A DNA stretch of 64,000 nt from Dimorphilus gyrociliatus (GCA_904063045.1 CAJFCJ010000011.1:682001-746000), one strand, 5' to 3'; positions 1 through 11,063 are shown, counted from the first letter of the stretch. The notes: generated by a model not told the origin, from the letters alone. Program-made: numbers and translations.

Positions 1-511
1 GTTGTTAATTCTACTTTTATTAAAAGCATATAAACTTTTGGGTCACATGACATCTTATGGAAATTAGTCCATTTTTGCATGAATAAACAATTCGTGAGCA
101 TCTGCTAAGGGATAACAAATCTGTTGCGGCATTTTAAAGTTATACTATCTTCATATCATTCATATTAGACTTTCAAATATTTTATAAGCACCTCATAAAA
201 TTAAATTTTAAATTTGTAAACAACAGATATTGTGATAAAGTAGTAGTGAAAGTAGTAAATAGGCCTATTAGCTTTACGTATTATTATGTTTTGCACTTTC
301 AGGAACAGGTAACAAAAACGAATGTTTTACTTTACATTTACATCTGAAAAACTTAAAAACAGCGAAGGTAATATTTTTTACATTCGTTCTGTTGTCACTT
401 AACCTAAAAATCTCAGCCCTTGAAAACATCAGTGCCCTCTGGCGATTGCCTCTTCGCAGTCTCATTTCACTTTCAGCTTTTCAACAGTAGAAGTGATTCA
501 TACTCAGAGAA
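1..511. other. upstream region of the bHLH gene, no gene seen
   Basis: AT-rich sequence without a convincing coding exon. It presumably carries the 5' UTR and promoter of the bHLH gene that starts at 512. Short open frames on both strands overlap here but have no recognisable domain and no supporting splice structure. Confidence 0.5.
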
Positions 512-931
512 ATGTCTAACTTTCATTCTTCTTCTACTGATGAGTGCGATTTCGATGATATTATTGATCCATCATCTCCAGGTGGTTCGAAGAAACCTCG
601 ACTAACGATAAATGCTAGAGAGAGACGTCGCATGCATGATTTGAACGATGCTCTTGATGACTTGAGAAGTGTTATTCCTTATGCCCACTCTCCGAATGTC
701 AGAAAATTATCTAAAATTGCTACACTTCTTCTGGCAAAGAATTATATTTTGATGCAGGCAAACGCCCTGGAAGAATTAAGGCGGATGATTGGAGTGATGA
801 ATGGAAATGTTGCTCTTGGTCTAGGAAATCAAACAAATTTAACGTCTTTTGGAGCGAATTTTGGTTTTCAAAGTTTAGAAACATCAGGAGATTTTAACAG
901 ATGTGGAAAGAGAAGAAAAATTGACACCTAA
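512..931 (+). CDS. Bhlhe22: bHLH transcription factor, BHLHE22/BHLHE23 (Beta3) type
   Basis: Intronless 139-residue protein. A class II basic helix-loop-helix domain spans about residues 30-95: the basic region reads [19 protein letters not shown], then the loop with [15 protein letters not shown], then helix 2 with [20 protein letters not shown]. This exact pairing is diagnostic of the Beta3/BHLHE22-23 group near Olig; C. elegans HLH-17 is a relative. These factors usually repress transcription in neural or glial lineages. The protein is much shorter than vertebrate members and has essentially no N-terminal extension beyond an acidic stretch. The start at 512 is the first ATG in frame with the domain. 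The basic tail (residues 132-137) could help nuclear import. Domain assignment is secure; the choice between 22 and 23 is not possible from a short protein. Confidence 0.9.
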   Translation: MSNFHSSSTDECDFDDIIDPSSPGGSKKPRLTINARERRRMHDLNDALDDLRSVIPYAHSPNVRKLSKIATLLLAKNYILMQANALEELRRMIGVMNGNVALGLGNQTNLTSFGANFGFQSLETSGDFNRCGKRRKIDT

Positions 932-2030
932 TGTGTGTTCAAGGCTCAACTGATTATCTGCTTGATGTATCTTCATTCTAGCAAAAAAAAACAGAATATT
1001 CGTTTCCCTAAATGTATTAAAGGACTGTAAATTACATTTTATTGTTATCTTGAAAAAAAAACGTGTTGCAGGCAATAAAGTGTTGCATTTTGTATTATTC
1101 GGATAATAAATATATCAGACATACACCCAATATTATATTTTAACGCAAAAATATCATAGTAATTGAATGCTTGGTATTTCTGAGCTATCTGTATAATATT
1201 TTTACATGTATAATGGCTGTAATCTCCTATTCTCTTTCATACATACATTATTTACTTTTAAGATGTCTTTGTTGACTTTCAGAAAGATTCAATTTTAGGA
1301 AAACAATTTAAATTATGTTACTTTCATTTTCTGTGTTGTATTGAATTCTCCTTTGTATAAATAATGATATAGATGGCGTTATTCATCTACTACAGATCTG
1401 GGGTAGAAAAGCATAAACATACTTAAAATTGAAACGATAGTGAGACGTCAAAATGTTTTAGTAATATTTTAAAAACGTTTGAGGCGTTATAAAAACTCTA
1501 TAAAAAATTTAAGTAAGTCAAATTCAAGCAGATGAAACTGAAATTTGATGACAAGATCTGGGAATATTCTTTTGTATACTTATAAAGCAATGGTCGTGTA
1601 AGAGAAAACTTCGAATAGCAGGTTTGACAATTTTAAACTAAATCAGTTCTTATAAAGTTTTAGATAACTCAAACTGCAATAGCAATATCAAATCTATGAC
1701 ATGAGTTAACACAAAATTAAACTGTTTTATTAAATCTGTAGCTTTATTGCCAATAGACACAGGCGCAGAATCTTAGAACAAAAGTTATAATAAATTTTAA
1801 TAAATTAATATTATAAATATAATTGGAAACTTATGAAGATTTAGCAAGTTAGTAGTTAAATTTTTCATGCTTACATCCCAAAATAAGTTTAATCGATAGA
1901 AAGCTGGAAAGTAGGACTACTAAAGGAATGTTTATTTTAATATTAATACGATTTACTACATATAAACACAACGAAAATGAAATATTAAGTCTAAGTTTAG
2001 AAAGTTAAAAAATATTGTGAGAACCTATGT
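932..2030. other. intergenic spacer between bHLH gene and CCDC170-like gene
   Basis: About 1.1 kb of AT-rich DNA without a supported exon. A poly(A)-signal-like AATAAA at about 1074-1079 suits the 3' end of the bHLH transcript. ATAGATGGCG at 1369-1378 recurs in two other spacers of this window (see findings). Confidence 0.55.
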
Positions 2031-4926
2031 CTAGTAAGATCTTGGGTCACGGCGTCTGTTTGGTGACAAAGATCTTGATCGTCGAACAGGTCGTATAGCT
2101 CTAGACACACTTCTGTTCGAAGTCATTATTGGTCTGGTTGAACTCCGAACAGCTGAAAGAGGTCTCGAAGGAATCAGCACTTTAGACGCGTCTTCGTAGC
2201 CTGCTCTGAAGCCATCTGACATGTCTTCAAGCGTTGCATCCATTGCTGCGGCCGTCATAGAATGAGACTGTTGAGCTAAAATTAACTTCTCAAGTCGAGA
2301 GATAATCTCATAATCTGGTACAGCTAAACTCTGCACATCTAAGCCCAACATTCGAGCGATAACCTGTCGTAAATCTAAAAGCTGGAAGAGCAATTTTTTT
2401 GTTGAATATAAAAATGAACAGCAGATATTTCAATTAACTTACAGTTCTTTCTCTTTTGTTAACTTCATCTAAAGCAGCTTTTATAGTTCTTAGCTCACTT
2501 GTCAAGGTTTGAATGCTATGATTAGCAGAAGAATTTTTCTTGTTCAATTCTTGATCTTTATAATCAATTTCTTCTTGAAGGCCAGAAATCTTTTTTGATT
2601 GTTGTTGACAGAGCATTTCTAATTCTTGTAATCTACTTGTTCTTTCTTCGATAGTTTGACTTTGATGCAAAACTCGATTCTAGACATTAAAGTTGAGAAA
2701 TATTTAATATTTATAATCATTTAAAATGAAACCAAAATGTACCTCATAGTCTTTTGTTTCGAGGAGGGAAGCTTTTAATTCTCGAATTTGGCAATGTGCT
2801 TCATTTAATTCAGACTTATAACGTTCTACAAGTTTGCACAGCTTCCTATTTTTCATCATTTCGGAGTCTTTTTCTCGTTCAATTTCTGATCGACCATTCA
2901 ATCTTTCTTCGCTGGTGGCAACTTTCTTTCTCAGTAATTCCATATGTACCTCCTTGCTGTCCAGCTGCTCTTTCAATTGTTTTAACTTTCTCTGTAAGTT
3001 GTAAATATGAGTTTTTCTATCTATCAGAGCGTCTGATTCCAGTTTTACTAATTGTTCTGCCCTAGCTAGGATAGCATCAGTCGACATATCATATCCAATA
3101 TCCATGCTTATTGGGTCCATTTTCAGAGCTCGGGAAATCCTCTCCAAAAATTGCAAGTATCTTTCCTTATCTGATCTCAGCCCATCTCTGAGAACATCTG
3201 CAGTAGCTAGCTCTCCTTCAGCTTGCATCACTCTCTTTTGCATGGCAGAAATTTCAGTTTCGGCTTTTGCGGCCCGTCTATCAGTTTCCCTTTGGATATG
3301 GAATGAGTTTTCTAGCTGATTTGTTAAACTTGCAACTTTCTTTTCAAGATTTTCGATACAAGAATCTCTATCTCTGTTAAAAGTCATCAGAACTCGAACT
3401 CTTTCACGAATAGCCTCCTCAAAAGGTTCTACAGCACAAGACGTATCACTTAACCAATTAGCTAATTGCTGTTTAAAACTGCGGAAATTTGTTTCGCTAT
3501 TTCGAAGAGATATTTCCATTTCTTTTTGATGGCGTTCAAAGTTTGATACTCTTGTCTCACGCGACTCATGTTCATGCTTTGTCGCAGCAATAATTCTCTG
3601 AGACGATTCCAAGCGATCTCTAAGTATTTCAACTTCTCTTTCTAATTCTTTTGCACGAGTTTGAAACGTTTCTCGTTCCATGCGTAGTGTTTCAAATTCG
3701 TAAGTTTGCCTACTACACGATTCTTGCTTGCGCTCAACATCAGAAACAAGGCGTTGGATTGTTTCTCTATTGGCTTTTGATTCCATATCAGCGCTTCTAA
3801 TATATTCCTGCATCGTGACTATTTTTCCTTTTAGCAGATTTAATTCTTCTTGCATTTCTGTTGCTTTTGAAACGACCGAATCGATAGCCTCCATGCTTGA
3901 TGAAGAATAGGATGATTCAACAATGTCTATGCTCAAGCCCAAAGCATTTGTAACTTCTCTGAATTTCCTGGATATAGTTATGCTTCTCTGTTCTAATTCC
4001 TCCTTTTCTGCTATCAACGTTCTATTTCTTCTCTCTAGCTCCAGTATTCTTTGGGAGGATTCCTTTGTTTCCAGCTGTAGGGCGTTTAGTGCTATCTCTC
4101 CTCGCTGCTTCGCTCCTTCCAAGCTACCATGTATAGCTTCATACTCAGTTAATTGATGCCTGAGTTGTGAGACATAAGCAACCTGTTTCGCTTCATTCTC
4201 TCTTGCTGTTTCAATTTCTAGTTTAAGATGTTGAATACGACTTTCACGATCTTCAACTTGGTGCTGTAAGTCTCGAACTTGTGAGCTTAATCTATCTACT
4301 CTAATTTTGAGACTATCTGCTTCAGAGCGAGCAGCAGCAGCAGCTTGAATTCTCTCAGTAGAGAATTTTTCCTCTAACTGAAATAAGATATATATTATTT
4401 GATTATGAAACATGCTAGGTTACTCACTCTTGCAGAATCAAAGGTACATTTTGGTCTTGTGGAGTCGACACTGTTTGTCAGTCAGAAAATTTTTAATGGG
4501 TAATAAGTAAGATTATACTTAATACCTAGTTAGTTGAGTTATGAGCTTGTCCCTACGATTCAAATCGTCTTTTAGAATACGAATCTGTTCTTGTAACTGT
4601 AAAAGTTGTACAAATATATAAGATGTAAAATAATCAATAATTATAATTATTAATAATGTATATCTACGTCAACAAAATCTTTCTGCTCCACCGGTGATAG
4701 CGGCCTAGTCACAAAAGTAGTTGATGTAGTCGATGTTGGGGCAAACGTTACCTGAAAGTATAACTGGATTAAAACATATTGCTATGTTGAAGACGGTTAC
4801 GCTTACATGTCTTTCCTCCAATCTATGAAGACCATTTAGAGAATGTCTTATCGAACTTTCTACTAGACTTGGTCTCTCAGAAATATGAGGTAATCCATTT
4901 GAATCTTTCTCCCTGTAAAGAGCCAT
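2031..4926 (-). CDS. CCDC170: CCDC170-like coiled-coil protein (ciliary/microtubule associated)
   Basis: Seven exons on the minus strand, read as complement(2031..2381, 2443..2679, 2743..4377, 4428..4470, 4526..4596, 4668..4751, 4807..4926). They join in frame into about 846 residues, including a 43-nt microexon at 4428-4470 that is needed to keep phase. Most of the protein is continuous heptad coiled coil. The C-terminus has a conserved patch (LGLDVQSLAVPDYEII) followed by a basic Arg/Ser-rich tail, and the N-terminus is short and polar. From memory of the family this order matches CCDC170, a microtubule-associated protein of cilia and Golgi; human CCDC170 is somewhat shorter. RFX X-box-like sites lie just upstream, consistent with a ciliary gene. 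The exon model is strong; the family name is good but not certain, since coiled coils are easily confused. Confidence 0.75.
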
Positions 4927-4988
4927 AAGAATATAAAATCTACTTCAATGCGAACACCGGAGGAATTCGAATAGGTTTGAAGTATCTG

Positions 4989-5001
4989 CTTGCTTGGCAA
5001 C
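4989..5001. promoter_or_regulatory. RFX X-box-like site between CCDC170-like and COX7A-like genes
   Basis: CTTGCTTGGCAAC matches the imperfect inverted repeat bound by RFX factors (roughly GTTGCYNNGGCAAC) at all but about one position. It lies 63 bp upstream of the CCDC170-like start codon. A second half-matching copy, GTTGCTAGGTGAAG, is at 5031-5044. X-boxes drive ciliary genes in animals, so this fits the neighbour on the minus strand. Binding is inferred, not shown. Confidence 0.5.
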
Positions 5002-5147
5002 AGTGGGAGCGTATGTCAACAACCGCAGTGGTTGCTAGGTGAAGCGATAATAGCGTCACCGTTGCAGCCATTTGCAACTAACTTTAGTGCTAACGGTGCC
5101 ATCTATTTGTTATCTATCAAACATTGCCTGGTTTTTGTGGAAAAATC

Positions 5148-5687
5148 ATGTTTTTCAAATTTAATAATTTCACCGGACGAATCACACAATCTACTAATAG
5201 AGTAACTTATAATCCTGAGGTTAGTTGGGGCAAAAATTAAGACTAATAAAGGAGATATATCTATTTGTCATTGTGTTAAAGTCACTCATCATATTATCGC
5301 TCAACAGGGACTAAATACGACCGTAGCCCAATCGGAGCAGCTTATTTTTCAAACTAAAACTGTAAAATTTCCGGTAGAACATATTCCCAAGGTTCATCAA
5401 GTTAATGGTCCAGCTACTGGAAAGCTTGGAGTTGTGCCGGATCACCCAGGCTATAAAAAAGTGATGGAACTTCAGCAAAGGATGAGTGTAAGTATAATAA
5501 TAAAAGAAGTGATGTAGCTTTCATACTCCTTTATTTACAGAAAAGTGATGGTTTACTTGTGTGGCAAAAATTAGGAAGCAAAGATAAATTATCATACTTA
5601 GCAATAATCGGTGGATGCGCTCTTGGAGTAGCCTACTCTGTGAGAAATCTGTATTTAATGACCTTTCCCAAGAGCGCTTCGGATTAA
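5148..5687 (+). CDS. COX7A2L: cytochrome c oxidase subunit 7A / COX7A2L-like
   Basis: Three exons (5148..5219, 5308..5487, 5541..5687) join in phase to 132 residues. The last exon carries the COX7A signature: a short matrix segment, one membrane helix (about residues 100-120, rich in Ala/Gly/Ile with GCALGVAYSVRNLYLM) and a short Pro-Lys tail, as in subunit 7A of complex IV. The N-terminal part of about 80 residues is longer than in ordinary COX7A and resembles the extended presequence of COX7A2L (SCAF1), which links complexes III and IV into supercomplexes. No single exon is long enough to stand out, so the gene is easily missed. It lies head to head with the CCDC170-like gene (221 bp between start codons) and tail to tail with EHD. 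The first exon is the weakest part of the model. Confidence 0.7.
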
Positions 5688-5784
5688 TAGAAAGTTTGAG
5701 GAAATAAATGAGTGTGTGCAATTTATTTTTTAAGCTTTTAAGTCAAAATATCCTATAAGCAATAGACATTTACTAGCATCAGAA

Positions 5785-7606
5785 TCATTTGCAAACAAGT
5801 TTTCCAGGAGGAATTAAATGGCCAGGAAGCTTAGTAGGTAATTCGTATCCTTTTTTTGCCACGTCCACAAGGTGTACTGCTAGACAAAACTCATCCCCGT
5901 CCAGCATTCCGTCTTTGTCAACATCAGAAAGCTTCCAAATCTTAGAGAGGACGTGGCCAGTAAGCTGCGATTTAGTCAACTCATCTCTAGCGACCGACGC
6001 ATTTAGCTATAAATACATTTATTAGTATTTAAACTAAAAATATGCTGAAAAATTCACTCAACCTTTCCATTTACTGGATTCAAACTTTGAAATAATTTCA
6101 TATATTCTGGCTTTTTATTTTCAACAATCCAAGATCCTGTTCCACGTCCCTTGTCCACGCCTTCACCATATCCAATATTAAAGGGGGAACCCTTTACATT
6201 TTCAAAAGCTCCACCTTTTACAGAGGCTTCGCTTTTTTTGTATTTTTTTTCTTCATGAGGTATCAATTTCATTAACTTTGAAATATCATTTGATAACATA
6301 TATTCAGTATCATCAATTAATTTTTCCTGAAATGAGTACACTTAAGACGATATCAGCTTAAAAACAGTTAACAAACTTTCAAAAGTTTGAATTTCGTAAA
6401 ATCTTGAAATTGAAGATTTCTACGAAAGCGGTCTATATCGGGTAGGTCTCCATGAGGAATAGTTTTTTGATGTTGAATTTTATTGAAAATATCTCCTAAT
6501 TTTTTAATCAATTCCCTCTTTTTCTTTTCCTTACCTAAAAATCTTGGCATTTCTCTTTTCAGATAAGCAATAATGTAGGCGTGAACCTAAAATTTATAAA
6601 TTAGATAACGTGGGCGGGAAAGAATTAATCTTATTGTACGATTATGCAATTCCTATAAAAAAGTGATTATAGTTATTTAAAGCATAAAAACCTTGGCTAA
6701 TCGAGCTCTTTTAATTAGATCATTTACTTTTCTGACAGCAGCGTGGCTCGGTAAACATTGCAAATCATTAAACAAATCATTTGCTTCTTTCTCAAAAATA
6801 TGTCGATTTTCATCAAATTTTAAAGGTTGGGCCCAAAATGATCCTATATATACCCTAGCAACTTCTGGAGTACTCAAAACCTTACCTAATGACCACATAA
6901 GAGCTCCATACACTCTCATCAGTTGTTGACTATCTACCATGTCTGCTTTATTAAGAACAATCCTAACTTTTTCCTCATATCTTTTAATTGATTCAATTAC
7001 GATGCGCAATTCGTCAGATATGTCTAGCTTATGTGCATCGAACAATAAAATAATTCTATCAACTCGCTCAGCGAACCACTCTATTACAGCACCAAAATCA
7101 TATCCTCTATCCAAAGTCTGCTTCTCACCCGATAAGATTCCAGGAGTGTCTACGATCGTTAAGCTATCAAGAACTTTATTCTCAAGAATAGAACACTGTA
7201 ACCTTGTCAGGAAATGATTTCCAAATTTTGATAGTTGTCTAAATTGTTTGCTTGTATCAACAACTAACGCGTTCCCTGGAATAATACTCTTCTGGGATCC
7301 ACCGGTTAATATTATAAACTTATCAGTTGTTGGTTCGGGGCCTATTCTCATCCCGGGAAAATCCTCCTCAAGAAGATGTCTAATAAAACTAGTTTTGCCA
7401 GTAGAGTATTGCCCAACCAACAATATCATTGGCTTCGCCTCAAAATCAGCTTCCTCCAAAGAAGGTTGATGAAAGTCATAATACTTATAGGCTTCCTCAA
7501 GTGGCTTTAGTTTCTTGAAATAGCAATGCTTAAGTCCAGGAGTAACTGACTCAAAAATGTCTAAATGTTGTTTTCGATTGTCATTATGGTTCAACCAACT
7601 AAACAT
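5785..7606 (-). CDS. EHD1: EH-domain-containing membrane-remodelling ATPase (EHD1-4 / RME-1)
   Basis: Four exons, complement(5785..6006, 6063..6326, 6377..6586, 6692..7606), give 536 residues, nearly the family length (about 534). The dynamin-like domain shows the P-loop GQYSTGKT (about residues 65-72), the switch motif DTPGIL, and NKADMV as the base-specificity motif. The helical region follows, then a C-terminal EH domain with an EF-hand calcium loop (DVDKDGMLDGDE) and the Trp (IWKLSD) that lines the NPF-peptide pocket. EHD proteins bind ATP, oligomerise on membranes and drive endocytic recycling at tubular endosomes. The ATG at 7606 starts at the usual N-terminal motif MFSW. Single-copy invertebrate EHDs are equally related to EHD1-4, so the number is nominal. 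Confidence 0.95.
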
Positions 7607-7683
7607 TCCTACTTTTAGATCGAAATAAACTCAGATCCGTCTAGTAACAAAAAGTTGATCGCTAATGTACGCGCGCTCTATCA

Positions 7684-7713
7684 CGGAAGTACGAAGTTCG
7701 CTGCGCATGCGCA
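7684..7713. promoter_or_regulatory. bidirectional promoter core with ETS and NRF-1-type sites
   Basis: In the 302-bp gap between the EHD and YPEL5 start codons, an ETS-type CGGAAGT at 7684-7690 is followed by the palindrome TGCGCATGCGCA at 7702-7713, a perfect match to the NRF-1 consensus. Both are classic elements of housekeeping, TATA-less, two-way promoters in animals. Surrounding sequence is locally GC-rich in an AT-rich region. The site identity is clear; use by both genes is inference from position. Confidence 0.6.
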
Positions 7714-7908
7714 CTTCTCCAAGGTTGAAAGAAACCAATTGTATTGGATATTTGTCCTCAGATACTAACAAATAAATTTGAGATAATTAATGTATAATTG
7801 CTACTAATTTTACAGCTAATCAATGACGTCATCAGTCTTGTTTTGATTTACTGCCGCCTGTGTATCTCCTTCCAGGGACTGACGCAATTGATTAGAAATA
7901 ATCTATCG

Positions 7909-8301
7909 ATGGGTCGGATATTTCTCAATAATCTAGGTGGAAAACAAATTTTCTCCTGTGCCAGCTGTGACGCACCTTTAACAAACAAAGATGAATTAGT
8001 ATCCACAAGATTTACGGGAGCAACAGGACGAGCGTTCCTTTTTAATAGAGTGGTAAATCTAATCTTCAGTGAAGTTCAAGACAGAGTTATGTTAACTGGC
8101 CGTCACATGGTTCGTGATGTTTCTTGTAAAAACTGTGATACAAAACTGGGTTGGGTATATGAATTTGCTACTGATGAGAGTCAGCGTTACAAAGAAGGCA
8201 GAGTTATTCTCGAACGCGCTCTTGTGTCAGAATCTGATGGTTTTGAAGAGACTCCACCCCCTCCTAAAAGGTCTCTCAATCCGTTCCCTTATGTTCAATG
8301 A
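7909..8301 (+). CDS. YPEL5: Yippee-like zinc-binding protein YPEL5
   Basis: Uninterrupted 130-residue coding region starting MGRIFL, the conserved start of YPEL5. The Yippee domain contains two CxxC pairs (CASC near residue 15 and CKNC near residue 70) that bind one zinc, and highly conserved blocks [15 protein letters not shown] and [17 protein letters not shown]5 is part of the GID/CTLH (WDR26-RANBP9) ubiquitin ligase assembly and is among the most conserved animal proteins. An open frame continues upstream to 7798 but its extra residues are not family-like, and an acceptor-like TTCCAG lies at 7871-7876, so the leader is probably spliced 5' UTR. It is head to head with EHD and ends 106 bp from the convergent dystrophin gene. 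Confidence 0.95.
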   Translation: MGRIFLNNLGGKQIFSCASCDAPLTNKDELVSTRFTGATGRAFLFNRVVNLIFSEVQDRVMLTGRHMVRDVSCKNCDTKLGWVYEFATDESQRYKEGRVILERALVSESDGFEETPPPPKRSLNPFPYVQ

Positions 8302-8407
8302 CTAACTCGATAATTCCGTAAAAGTCAAAATTTTGTTTAAAATATAAATTTGTAGTATATATTTAGAATTCATTCCACAATTAGCAGAAGTTTGAATTTA
8401 AAAAAAT

Positions 8408-11063
8408 CTATCGTATATTACTACTCGAAGATGTTAATAAGGTGTCAACATAATCATCAAAAGCTGTAGAAATCATTTCTATACACTCGAATAGTTCTGT
8501 GGTTGAACTAATTTCTTTCCTATCTGACATACTTGTAACTGTTACCGAAGTATAAATAAATTTACAGTGAACATGGAAAATTGTGAGTTGCTTACGTGAA
8601 TAATTTGTTGAATAGTCCGATAAGAAAGCATTCTGAAATTCATCCAACAATTCTTCAAATTCCGACTTGGGGTCTAGTTCATTGACATTTAATGTATTTT
8701 CGATATCAGGTAGTGTTATATTCGTCTAGAAGAATTACAGATAAAAAAAATGAAATTGAATTTAAAAACATACATTATGAAGTGCAATATCTTCATCAAG
8801 AATTGAAGCTAAATTACGGCAAATTTCTTTAGATTTCTTTTGATACTTGTCAACATATTTTGGCGGTGGTGATTTCACTAAATTATCATAAATGGAATAA
8901 TCAACAATGTCAAAATCTTCATTCTGAAATAATATTAAACGTTAATGTTGGATTATTACATATATCATGTATACTTTATGTAAAATTTTTTTTAATCTAT
9001 TTAATTGTCCTTCGAGGTGTTGCAATCGCTCGCCATCAAATGTAGGATTGATAACTTGAGCATTTTTTAAACTTTGTCGTAATTGTTTGTTTTCCATTTC
9101 CAAGCATCGAACAATATCTTCGAGTTCGCGCCTATCACTTTTATCTATATGTAAGCTCTTTCCATCATTTGGCTGTAAAAATTTAAATCACTTTCCTATT
9201 TAAATTTAAATTTGAGTAACAGACTATCTTTTCATCTACAAAATCGCTATCTGTTGAGCAGTTTGAGCTACCAACCAATTGCGGAGGATTTTCATGTGTT
9301 ATAGTGCTAAGTTGAAAGAAAGTAGTTTAAAACCTATTATATATAGTATTACCCATATATTATTATAAAGAAACCATACAAGTTATCTTCTATCTCCTCT
9401 CGACGAACAGGACTAACTGGAAGATAACGTAAACGTATTTTTCTTCGACGCTTTTTGCTTAAATTATTTTTTATAATATTGAATAAAGCTCTTGTACTTT
9501 CGAAAGCCGAAGACTGAAAAAAAATGTTTATATATAACTCTTAACAAATATCACTTTATACAAACCGCAAAACAGTATTCTTCAGTTGGATGATAAAGTT
9601 TGTGATTTCTGCTCACTTTGCAAGTTAAGAAACAGGTCTGACATAAGTTATAGTTAAAACATTGTAGACATTTGTATCTATTGGTTTCATAAGAATATTA
9701 TTATAGTGTATTTTTGTATATATAAAAGGTCATAAAACCTGAATCCAACAATTGGTAGACCTTTACAAACGTCACACTTAATTCCATGATTAACTTAAGT
9801 AATTACACGATCAATGAAAAAATATTCAGTACATTAGTAATATACTCACTGTGTTCTGCTGCAATCATTCGATGAAAAGTGGCTAGCCAGACAAGAGTTT
9901 GCGGCTCCTTAGCCAGCCACTGCATATATTCATCTTCCGATATTACATCTGCATCAGTCTAAATCAAACAAGAATGACTTATTGTAAACTTATATTGATC
10001 CTAACTTACAAATTTAAAGCAGCTATGAACAGCGGAAGAAATATTAGTTCCACCAAACGCTTCACTCTCTCCTAATAAATCTGGTATGTATATAACTGCT
10101 CTTAGTAGAGCTCCTAATTGTTGTCGAGATAGCTTTCCGTCATCATTTTCAAACAATGAATACAAATCTGTAATGTTGAATTCGATTACTCAATAGGAGA
10201 AAATCAAATTTACTTGCAGTGATATTTGTCAAGTAGCTTCGCCGACGAAAGTATACACAGGGCCACTTTAATTTTGGTAACGTAAACTGTTCCTGTCCTT
10301 TTGCTACAGAAGTAGAAGCTTTTTTATAAATATATAAATATTTATCTACTTACACATCATATAAGTTTAACATTAAATTTACCAGTTGCTGTATAATAGA
10401 ATCGAACTCCTTATTTGTCACTATATACTTTAAGAGAGGATGAGCGATCTATTTCAATAAAATGATTATTATATTCTTTGCTCAAGAATGATAACAAACC
10501 TTTGTTAATATGTTTTGTAATTGCCGACAATCAACGTATGACTGCATATTATTAGCTAACCCTTGCTGATCAAAAGCCAATGATATTTGACTAAGTGTCA
10601 TCTGCTGTACTGTTCATATCGATTAATTAAAAATAAATCAAGCATAATAAAAGAGATTAGTACATTTCAGATATTTTTGCAGACGACGAAGTTTAGCTGA
10701 CGTTCTATAAGCAGCAAATTTTATGTTGTCTAACTCTTCTGTCGAATAAATGCGGTTCATAAAAATAATAAGTTTACAAATTACATACCAAATGACTGTA
10801 GGAGTTTTACAAATTGTGGATGGTCCCATTGAGTTTTTTGTAAAACATGACTGAAATATACATATAACTATCCCTATTAACTTTAAATTCTATTGGACAT
10901 TACTTAACATAATAAGGAAGGCCAGTTTCTGTTTCACAGCGTTCCCAATCTTCAGTTAAATCTGTAAATAAACAATAGAAAGTAAATGAGGGAAATTTAC
11001 GTTAATTACACCATAAGCCATATGAAATAGCATACAAGTTTGAATATTGTTCCAAAGATTCAT
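8408..11063 (-). CDS. DMD: short (Dp71-like) dystrophin: WW, EF-hand-like, ZZ and coiled coil
   Basis: Seventeen small exons, complement(8408..8538, 8596..8725, 8774..8923, 8975..9172, 9225..9306, 9380..9513, 9566..9677, 9739..9793, 9850..9958, 10010..10167, 10218..10303, 10408..10448, 10500..10609, 10664..10738, 10789..10850, 10904..10961, 11012..11063), join in frame to about 580 residues. In order: a 17-residue start, a WW domain (WERCETETGLPYY...QWDHP), the EF-hand-like region (LDNIKFAAYRTSAKLRRLQK; KRTGTVYVTKIKV; EAFGGTNISSAVHSCF), a ZZ zinc finger (CDVCKGLPIVGFRYKC...NYNLCQTCF...HPTEEYC) and a coiled coil near the C-terminus. This is the dystroglycan- and dystrobrevin-binding end of dystrophin; there is no actin-binding or spectrin-repeat part. 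An in-frame TGA sits 12 nt before the ATG at 11063. The 10218 junction uses a GC donor, and the 10303/10408 junction is uncertain. Confidence 0.88.

Noticed and set aside
2754-4156. Plus-strand frames rich in Ser/Phe/Leu over the CCDC170-like gene
   Set aside because: Antisense reflection of coiled-coil Glu/Lys/Gln codons.
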